From Palsa-504 sp963808615 (GTDB lineage: Bacteria; Actinomycetota; Actinomycetes; Streptosporangiales; Streptosporangiaceae): a DNA stretch of 64,000 nt. The notes beneath the pieces are model-generated. The model was not told the DNA's origin and did not search any database. It was given only the letters and a program-made list of their open reading frames with translations. Positions 58,931-64,000 of the stretch are shown one piece after another. The stretch lies in contig CAWEGV010000011.1 of NCBI GenBank assembly GCA_963808615.1, positions 682,001 to 746,000 on the forward strand, given 5' to 3'. A program made the position numbers and the translations under genes. The stretch's first letter is position 1; each line of letters opens with the position of its first letter.

Positions 58931-59506
58931 ATGACAGGGCCATCAGAGGAGAAGGCGGCGGCAGGCCGTGGCCAGCTCCGCGCGTCGCATGCCGACCGCG
59001 AGCAGGCGATCGACGTACTCAAGGCTGCGTTCGTCCAGGGTCGGCTGGACAAGGACGAATTTGATGCCCGGGTGGGCCAGGCGTTCGCGTCCCGGACCTA
59101 CGCGGAACTGACCGCGGTCACCGGCGACCTGCCTGCCGTCCTGATCGGCGCCCAGCCGGCCTGGGTCCAGGCCCGGTCGCCCGAGGCCAGGGGCATCAGG
59201 TCCGGCGTGCGCGTGATAAGGGTGGGAACCACTCTCGCGGTCGGCGTATGGGCGGTCGCGCTGGTCATCGGTAGCCCGCTGGCCCTCACGCTGGCTCTTA
59301 CCTTCACTCTCGCCTATATCGGGTCCCTGCTCTTGGCCGGGGCGGTGCTGCTCGATTCACGGCGTGAACTGCGCTCTGGCGGGCTGCCACCGCCCAGGTC
59401 CGGTCCCGGGGGAGGCGGCCGGGCCGCCCGGCGCCCGGCATCTGCCGCCCCGGCCGGAGAGATTCCGCCGGGCTCCCCTGGTCAGCAGCTCTTCGCCCAG
59501 GCTTGA
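58931..59506 (+). CDS. DUF1707 (SHOCT-like) membrane protein
   Basis: 191 residues. The N-terminal DUF1707 domain reads LRASHADREQAIDVLKAAFV, QGRLDKDEFDARVGQAFASR, TYAELTAVTGDLP, the conserved arrangement of the family. Two membrane helices follow (TLAVGVWAVALVIGSPLALT and LALTFTLAYIGSLLLAGAVL), then a Gly/Pro-rich cytosolic tail. ATG at 58931 has GGAGG seven bases upstream. Function unknown; abundant in actinobacteria. Confidence 0.85.
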   Translation: MTGPSEEKAAAGRGQLRASHADREQAIDVLKAAFVQGRLDKDEFDARVGQAFASRTYAELTAVTGDLPAVLIGAQPAWVQARSPEARGIRSGVRVIRVGTTLAVGVWAVALVIGSPLALTLALTFTLAYIGSLLLAGAVLLDSRRELRSGGLPPPRSGPGGGGRAARRPASAAPAGEIPPGSPGQQLFAQA

Positions 59507-59767
59507 CCCGCCGCCATGGGCCGGCCCCTCATCCGACGATGAACATCGGCCGGCTCGCCAGGCCAGCGCCCGGCGCGGCCAGGAGCGCTGGAGAGACGGT
59601 TGGTCCCCGGCAGGCCGGTGGGACGCAATCGCGAGCATGAGCTTCGACCGTCGGCCGCTGACACCACACGACGCGGGGGACTTCCTTCCGCGACCACTGG
59701 GGCTGCTCTAGAGCCATCACCGCTCCGGCGGGATGCCAGCCTTCAGCATGCGGGCCTGTTGGCCACC
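59507..59767. other. Intergenic, nothing recognised
   Basis: About 260 bases. Short open frames on both strands show no family features and no ribosome-binding sites. I see no terminator. Confidence 0.4.
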
Positions 59768-60145
59768 TCAGTAGCGTTCGACCAGGTGAGCGCGGCTGGC
59801 TGGAAGCTCGTACGGCTCGGGCCAGAAATCGGTGATCCGGGAAATCCGGCCGTCGTCTCCGAGCTCAAAGAAGCACAGGCCGGCCTGGGGGCCGTCTGGC
59901 CCGGTGAACTCGATCCAGCTGGCTGCGTGCCGGCCCTCCCCGACGATCTGCTGCACCGTAATGTGCCAGTCGTAGCTGAAGCCGTCCACGTTGAACCGGA
60001 TGTAGGCGTCCCGGCCGCAGACCTGCTCCCTGGTCTGAGGGCCGCGGTAGACCACATGGTCGGCCAGCAGCGCGCCGAACGCTGTCCAGTCCCGGGCCTC
60101 GGCCGCGGCCCAGTAGGCCGCGACTACTTCATGCGCGTCGGTCAT
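59768..60145 (-). CDS. SnoaL-like/NTF2-fold protein
   Basis: 125 residues. HEVVAAYWAAAEARDWTAFG, ALLADHVVYRGPQTREQVCG, RDAYIRFNVDGFSYDWHITV, QIVGEGRHAASWIEFTG and LCFFELGDDGRISRITDFWP give the cone-shaped NTF2-like fold. The conserved Arg/Asp positions of the SnoaL group are present, but activity cannot be predicted. ATG at 60145; an ATG three codons earlier is possible. Stands alone. Confidence 0.82.
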   Translation of the reverse strand: MTDAHEVVAAYWAAAEARDWTAFGALLADHVVYRGPQTREQVCGRDAYIRFNVDGFSYDWHITVQQIVGEGRHAASWIEFTGPDGPQAGLCFFELGDDGRISRITDFWPEPYELPASRAHLVERY

Positions 60146-60194
60146 GCCAGCCAAGCTACTCGCCAGCCAGCACGCGGCCGGCGCTGGTGCAGGC

Positions 60195-60296
60195 TCAAGA
60201 CGATGAGAGCAGCCAGCTCAGCGCGACGGGGAATTGCTGCTCCCACCACAGCGAATCGTGGCCGCCGATCCATTCGGAGTGCCGGCAGGGCCGCCT
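60195..60296 (-). pseudogene. C-terminal fragment of a putative esterase (Fes/antigen-85-like hydrolase)
   Basis: On the reverse strand the sequence reads HSEWIGGHDSLWWEQQFPVA then LSWLL and a stop. G-G-H-D with the following aromatic residues is the catalytic-His end of the putative-esterase (D) family. Nothing upstream matches the rest of the enzyme, so about 30 codons of a ~280 residue gene are left. Confidence 0.65.
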
Positions 60297-60658
60297 AGCC
60301 GATGACCTCGCCAGTGACGAAGCGCAGGTGCAGCCGCCCTCAGCACCGATCACCCGGCTTCAGCACGATCACCTGCCTGCAGCACCGATCAGCCGCCTTC
60401 AGCACCGATCAGCCGCCCGTCAGCATCGAGTTGATGCCCCATTCAGGGATTTCCTGAAGTCATATCTAGCGGGTCATCGGTAGCACGATGGACGATGAGG
60501 TTGAATAACCGGCGATAACGGACAACAGTGCCCATAGGGGGAGCCAAGGGCGGCCGCCTTGGTCGGCGGTCCGGCCCGGCGATGTGCGGGCCACCGCCGA
60601 TCTGGCACAATGGGCGGCCTTACCGACTACAGAGCCCGGCCGGGAAACGGAGCAGGTC
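60297..60658. other. Intergenic, with short repeats at about 60340-60425
   Basis: About 360 bases with no gene. Contains four imperfect copies of a 20-21 bp unit (cttcagcaccgatcagccgc-like). The stretch at 60440-60520 is lower in GC and may hold the promoter of the DUF3618 gene. Confidence 0.5.
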
Positions 60659-60958
60659 ATGGCTGACGCGGACACCGACTCGAAGCCCGCAAATCAGGAC
60701 GCACTGGTGGCGGACATCGACCGCACCCGCACCGATCTGGCGCGCACCATCGACGCCATAGCCGACCGGGTGAGCCCGAAGAAGAACCTCCAGCGCGCGG
60801 TGGACCAGGCCCGCGAGGCCGTGGACCAGGCCCGCGAGACCGTGGACCAGGCCCGCGAGCGCATCAGCCAGGTCGACCCCATAGTGGCTGGCGTCGCCGT
60901 CGGCGCGGTGGTGCTGGGCCTCGCGGTGCTGATCCTGGTTCGCCGCCGCACGCGCTGA
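60659..60958 (+). CDS. DUF3618 domain protein, small membrane anchor
   Basis: 99 residues. LVADIDRTRTDLARTIDAIA followed by DRVSPKKNLQRAVDQ, the DUF3618 core, then three 7-11 residue repeats (VDQAREAVDQARETVDQARE) and a C-terminal helix VAGVAVGAVVLGLAVLILVR with basic end. The repeats are coded by a 21-bp near-identical DNA unit. Widespread in actinobacteria with unknown function. Confidence 0.85.
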   Translation: MADADTDSKPANQDALVADIDRTRTDLARTIDAIADRVSPKKNLQRAVDQAREAVDQARETVDQARERISQVDPIVAGVAVGAVVLGLAVLILVRRRTR

Positions 60959-61005
60959 CCATCCCGTACGCCAGTCCGTACGCTCCGGCCGTACGCCCCG
61001 GCTGG

Positions 61006-61407
61006 CTAGCCGGCGCTCTTGGTCAGTTCCTCGTACTCGGCCGCGGAGAGCAGGTCCGACGGCAGGGCCGGGTTGCCGTTCCCGTCCTGGGCCACCCGCA
61101 CCCGGAACATCCACCCGGCCGCGTAGGGTTCGGCGTTGACCAGTGAGGGATCGTCTTCCAGCTCACCATTGACCTCGATGACCTCGCCGTCCACCGGGGA
61201 GTACAGGTCGCTGACCGACTTGACCGATTCCACTTCGCCGCAGGGCTCGCCGGCGGTGACGGACGTCCCAGGGGTCGGCAGGGACACGTAGACCACATCG
61301 CCGAGCTGCTGGGACGCGAACTCGGTGATGCCAACCGACGCCGTGGTGCCCTCGATGGAGACCCACTCGTGCTCGGGGGTGTAGTGCAGTTCGGCTGGGA
61401 TGCTCAT
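61006..61407 (-). CDS. gcvH: Glycine cleavage system H protein
   Basis: 133 residues. Lipoyl domain with the modified Lys in GEVESVKSVSDLYSPVDGEV; YTPEHEWVSIEGTTASVGIT at the start and EDDPSLVNAEPYAAGWMFRV later. H carries the aminomethyl group from glycine between GcvP and GcvT. Ribosome site GGAGGAG lies within the end of gcvT; two bases separate the genes. Confidence 0.95.
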   Translation of the reverse strand: MSIPAELHYTPEHEWVSIEGTTASVGITEFASQQLGDVVYVSLPTPGTSVTAGEPCGEVESVKSVSDLYSPVDGEVIEVNGELEDDPSLVNAEPYAAGWMFRVRVAQDGNGNPALPSDLLSAAEYEELTKSAG

Positions 61408-61409
61408 CG

Positions 61410-62510
61410 TTACTGTCTCCTCCGGTAAAACGGCAGGTCCGTCACGTCGGCCGGGGCGGCATCGCCCCTGATGTCCACGGCAAGCACGGAATGCTCGGGG
61501 TCGGTACCGGCCTCCAGGTAGGCCATCGCGATCGGCACGCCCAGCGTGGGGGACGGCGCGCCGCTGGTCACGGCGCCGCAGGGCTGCCCGTCCGCCAGGA
61601 CCGGGTAGCCCTGCCTGGGTATCCGCCGGGACCGGAGGGTCAACCCGGCCAGCCGCTGGCGGGGTCCTTCCGAAGCGCGTGCGGCGAGGGCCTCGCGGCC
61701 GACGAAGTCACCCGGCTTGTCGAATTTCACCACCCGCCCTAGGCCAGCTTCGAAGGGTGTCATGTCCGGGCCGAGCTCGTTGCCGTACAGCGGCATGCCG
61801 GCCTCCAGCCGGAGCGTATCGCGAGCGGCCAGGCCCGCGGGAACCAGGCCAGCGGCAGCGCCCGCCGCGGCCACCGCGTCCCATATGTGCGAGGCGTCCT
61901 CGGGCCGGCAGAACACCTCGAAGCCGTCCTCGCCCGTGTACCCGGTGCGCGCCACCCAGGCCGTGCGCCCCGCCACCTCGCCGAACGCCCCCGCGTAGTA
62001 CTTCATCGCGTCCAGGCCGGAACCGGCGAGCGGGCCCAGGATCCCGGCCGCGGCCGGACCCTGGACCGCGATCAGCGCGTAGTCGCTGGTGGCATCGGTG
62101 ACCACCGCATCGTGACCTGCGGCCCGGTCGTGAAGCTCGCGGTAGACGGTCTCGGTGTTGGAGGCATTCGCGATGACCAGGAACTCCTGCTCGCCCTGCC
62201 GGTACACCACCAGATCGTCGAGCACGCCTCCGTCGGCCGCGCAGATCATGGTGTACCTGGCCCGCCCGGTCGGCACGGCGGACAGGTACCCGGTGAGGGC
62301 GTAATCCAGCGCGGTCCCGGCGCCCGGCCCGGTCACGGCGATCTCGCCCATGTGCGACAGGTCGAACAGGCCGGCCGCGTGCCGCACCGCCTGGTGTTCG
62401 GCCGTCTCGCTGGCGTAGCGCAGCGGCATCTGCCAGCCGGCGAACGAGGTCATGGTGGCGCCGAGGCGCTCGTGCACCGCGTACAGCGGGGTCTGCCTCT
62501 GTGATGTCAC
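61410..62510 (-). CDS. gcvT: Glycine cleavage system aminomethyltransferase
   Basis: 366 residues. LYAVHERLGATMTSFAGWQM, AAGLFDLSHMGEIAVTGPGA, GRARYTMICAADGGVLDDLV, the folate-binding Asp in TGYTGEDGFEVFCRPEDASH, LEAGMPLYGNELGPDMTPFE and DFVGREAL. It releases ammonia and makes 5,10-methylene-THF from the H-bound intermediate. GTG at 62510; divergent from the pterin dehydratase gene by 22 bases. gcvP is not in the window. Confidence 0.93.
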   Translation of the reverse strand: MTSQRQTPLYAVHERLGATMTSFAGWQMPLRYASETAEHQAVRHAAGLFDLSHMGEIAVTGPGAGTALDYALTGYLSAVPTGRARYTMICAADGGVLDDLVVYRQGEQEFLVIANASNTETVYRELHDRAAGHDAVVTDATSDYALIAVQGPAAAGILGPLAGSGLDAMKYYAGAFGEVAGRTAWVARTGYTGEDGFEVFCRPEDASHIWDAVAAAGAAAGLVPAGLAARDTLRLEAGMPLYGNELGPDMTPFEAGLGRVVKFDKPGDFVGREALAARASEGPRQRLAGLTLRSRRIPRQGYPVLADGQPCGAVTSGAPSPTLGVPIAMAYLEAGTDPEHSVLAVDIRGDAAPADVTDLPFYRRRQ

Positions 62511-62532
62511 CAGGGAATGGTATGCCGGAACC

Positions 62533-62811
62533 ATGGAACTTCTCACCGAGCCCCAGATCAACGCCGAGCTGGCCGCCGTCCCCGCCTGGACCCGCGACCG
62601 CGGCTCGATCACCACGGTCACCTCGCGTGCCGACTTCCGCGACGCCCTGCTGTACGTGGGAGCCGTCGCCTACCTGGCCGAGAAGGCCAACCACCACCCG
62701 GACATCGCCATCGCCTGGAACAAGGTGACGCTGACGCTCAGCACTCATTCCGCGGGCGGCCTGACCGCCAACGACTTCGCCCTGGCCCGCCAGATCTCGT
62801 CGCTGTCCTGA
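62533..62811 (+). CDS. Pterin-4a-carbinolamine dehydratase family protein
   Basis: 92 residues. The PCD signature is clear: AYLAEKANHHPDIAIAWNKV (the H-H-P-D motif) with VTLTLSTHSAGGLTANDFAL, and DFRDALLYVGAVAYLAE before it. In animals and some bacteria it recycles tetrahydrobiopterin after phenylalanine hydroxylation; in many bacteria its partner is unknown. Here there is no aromatic hydroxylase nearby. Confidence 0.9.
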   Translation: MELLTEPQINAELAAVPAWTRDRGSITTVTSRADFRDALLYVGAVAYLAEKANHHPDIAIAWNKVTLTLSTHSAGGLTANDFALARQISSLS

Positions 62812-62894
62812 CCCGCGCCTGCGCGACCGGGCAGGTCCGGCCTGCGTATTTGGTCGCTGACACAAGTACGGCACGTGATGTTCCACCAAATGTG

Positions 62895-62925
62895 CTCAAA
62901 AAGACACGCCTCAGCCTCTTTTGAG
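62895..62925 (+). terminator. Hairpin after the pterin dehydratase gene
   Basis: ctcaaaaag... cttttgag forms an imperfect 9-10 bp stem with a 10-base loop; a second small stem (gccac... gtggc) follows at about 62926-62943. Unusually AT-rich for this window. Confidence 0.5.
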
Positions 62926-63004
62926 GCCACCCCTAGGAGTGGCATCGTGGTCTGCCGCGGCGCCGGCTTGGCGGTCCGCGCTTCACGCATGAGAGGAGCG
63001 GCTC

Positions 63005-64000
63005 ATGAGCATTCGACGAGATGCCCGCCTGGCCAGCCGCCATCGGACTTGGTTCCGCGTCACCGCAGTCGCCAGTTCGGCGGCCACGCTCGGCATGCTG
63101 GGCTTGGCGGGGACCTCGATGGCAGCCACGGGCGGCGCCGCAACAGCCATGACACACACGAGCACCGCCGGGGCCGCCGGCGGCACATCATCGTCATGCC
63201 ATCTGGGTAACGGCATCAAGCATGTTCTGCAGCTCACCTTTGACAACGTCCACTACTTCCGGGACAACCCGAACGTCCCGTCCGATCTGCAACTGATGCC
63301 GAACTTGCTGAACTTCTTCACCAGCAACGGCTCGTTCCTGTCCAACAACCACACCCCGCTGATCGCGCACACCGCCGATGACATCCTGACCACGAACACC
63401 GGCCTGTACGGCGACCGGCAGGGCATGCCGATCGCCAACGATTACCAGGTCTACAACAAGGACGGCCCGGGCGGGAGCTTCAACACCACCGACTCCGCGG
63501 GCTCCTTCGCGTACTGGACCGATCCGGTCTTCGACACCACCAGCCCGCCGAGCCCCGGCCACGACACCAACCCGAACATGGTCTACGCGCCGGTACCGCC
63601 GGCCACCGCACAACCCGCGGTGCCGCCGACCACGATCACCCCGGCCCCCTGGGTGCCGTTCACCCGGGCCGGCTGCAACGTGGGCGACGTGTCCACGGCC
63701 AACCAGGAGCTGGAGAACACCGCCGTCGACATCCCGAAGGTGTTCGGCCCCCACTCGCCGGAGGCCAAGCAGCTGGCCAAGGACCCCGACCCGTTCAAGG
63801 ACCCTGAGGTCGCGGACTACGTCGGCATCGCGGTGCACTGCGCCAAGGGCGACGCCTTCTGCGCCACCGCCAAGGCGGTCAAGTTCGGGCAGACCAAACC
63901 GACGCCGACCGCGGTGCCCGACCTGCTGCCGGACGAGCCTGGTGGGTACAGCGGGTTCCAGGCGCTGTTCGGGCACAGGTACGTCGCCCCGCAGCTCGGC
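63005..64000 (+). CDS. Secreted alkaline-phosphatase-superfamily-like protein (partial, runs off the window)
   Basis: The first 332 codons are seen. An Arg-rich start and hydrophobic segment (TAVASSAATLGMLGLAGTSM) followed by an A-x-A-like site (SMAA) form a signal peptide. The mature part has HVLQLTFDNVHYFRDNPNVP (metal-binding Asp), LMPNLLNFFTSNGSFLSNNH, PLIAHTADDILTTNTGLYGD and GMPIANDYQVYN, in the order of type I phosphodiesterase/alkaline-phosphatase-fold proteins (Asp, then Thr/Ser-type nucleophile region, then H-x-G-x-Y-type). Cys pairs suggest disulfides. Substrate unknown. GAGGAG lies about six bases before the ATG. Confidence 0.7.
   Translation, partial: MSIRRDARLASRHRTWFRVTAVASSAATLGMLGLAGTSMAATGGAATAMTHTSTAGAAGGTSSSCHLGNGIKHVLQLTFDNVHYFRDNPNVPSDLQLMPNLLNFFTSNGSFLSNNHTPLIAHTADDILTTNTGLYGDRQGMPIANDYQVYNKDGPGGSFNTTDSAGSFAYWTDPVFDTTSPPSPGHDTNPNMVYAPVPPATAQPAVPPTTITPAPWVPFTRAGCNVGDVSTANQELENTAVDIPKVFGPHSPEAKQLAKDPDPFKDPEVADYVGIAVHCAKGDAFCATAKAVKFGQTKPTPTAVPDLLPDEPGGYSGFQALFGHRYVAPQLG

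Noticed and set aside
59364..59711. Short open frames after the DUF1707 gene
   Set aside because: No homology-like motifs, no ribosome-binding sites, and overlap with the end of a well-supported gene.
62511..62532. Glycine riboswitch before gcvT
   Set aside because: Just 22 bases lie between gcvT and the divergent gene.

Overview
The window is about 64 kb of very GC-rich DNA (roughly 70% by eye). The gene families, the frequent GTG starts, the 4-base ATGA/GTGA overlaps and a FilP/Scy-type coiled-coil protein point to an actinomycete, most likely a filamentous soil lineage near Streptosporangiales. One block (pncB, clpS, DUF2017, mec, cysO, cysM, MBL hydrolase, rph, rdgB) follows the order of the Mycobacterium tuberculosis Rv1330c-Rv1341 region, without the rhomboid and murI genes found there. 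I see no prophage, integrase, insertion sequence, CRISPR array or rRNA. There is one tRNA, tRNA-Leu(UAG).

Layout. 0-4 kb: the end of an aminotransferase gene, a methyltransferase, and a reverse-strand operon of glycosyltransferase, methyltransferase and toroid protein. 4-13 kb: an HNH-endonuclease relic, a lipoprotein phosphoesterase, a VIT1-type transporter, and a peptide-type ABC importer operon whose binding-protein gene is frameshifted. 12.8-22 kb: a relic of histidine ammonia-lyase, an enolase-superfamily enzyme, a TetR regulator, a divergent pair that looks like a glycine-betaine demethylation module (FAD/GcvT oxidase and homocysteine methyltransferase), an iron alcohol dehydrogenase with a large Ala-rich insert, and HutI. 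21.8-27.4 kb: flavin reductase, SppA, a repeat-bearing NYN-like protein, a phosphoesterase and the FilP-like scaffold. 27.6-35 kb: acyl-CoA metabolism (epimerase, thiolase, MeaB, isobutyryl-CoA-mutase-type large subunit), a MarR regulator and an ECF sigma factor with a membrane-anchored propeller-like partner. 35-42 kb: a VapBC-type toxin-antitoxin pair, an oxidoreductase, an ArsR/YciI pair, an orphan CbbX-type AAA+ protein, a headless histidine kinase with its response regulator, and a thioredoxin/TPR protein. 42-50 kb: small heat-shock protein, HspR-like regulator, AlgH, DUF3039, and methionine synthesis (metX, metY, CoA-binding protein). 49.5-58 kb: NAD salvage (pncA, pncB), then the cysO-dependent cysteine pathway and rph/rdgB/bcp. 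58-64 kb: membrane proteins, GcvT and GcvH, a pterin dehydratase and the start of a large secreted phosphatase-like protein.

Two themes run through the window. First, short GC-rich tandem repeats are common, both between genes and in frame inside genes (ADH insert, NYN protein, MerR tail, a 58-kb membrane protein). Second, several genes are broken by one-base shifts (binding protein, hsp20, rdgB) or reduced to fragments (HutH, HNH endonuclease, nicotinamidase copy, esterase tail, histidine kinase). Some shifts may be assembly errors. The fragments with large deletions are real decay.
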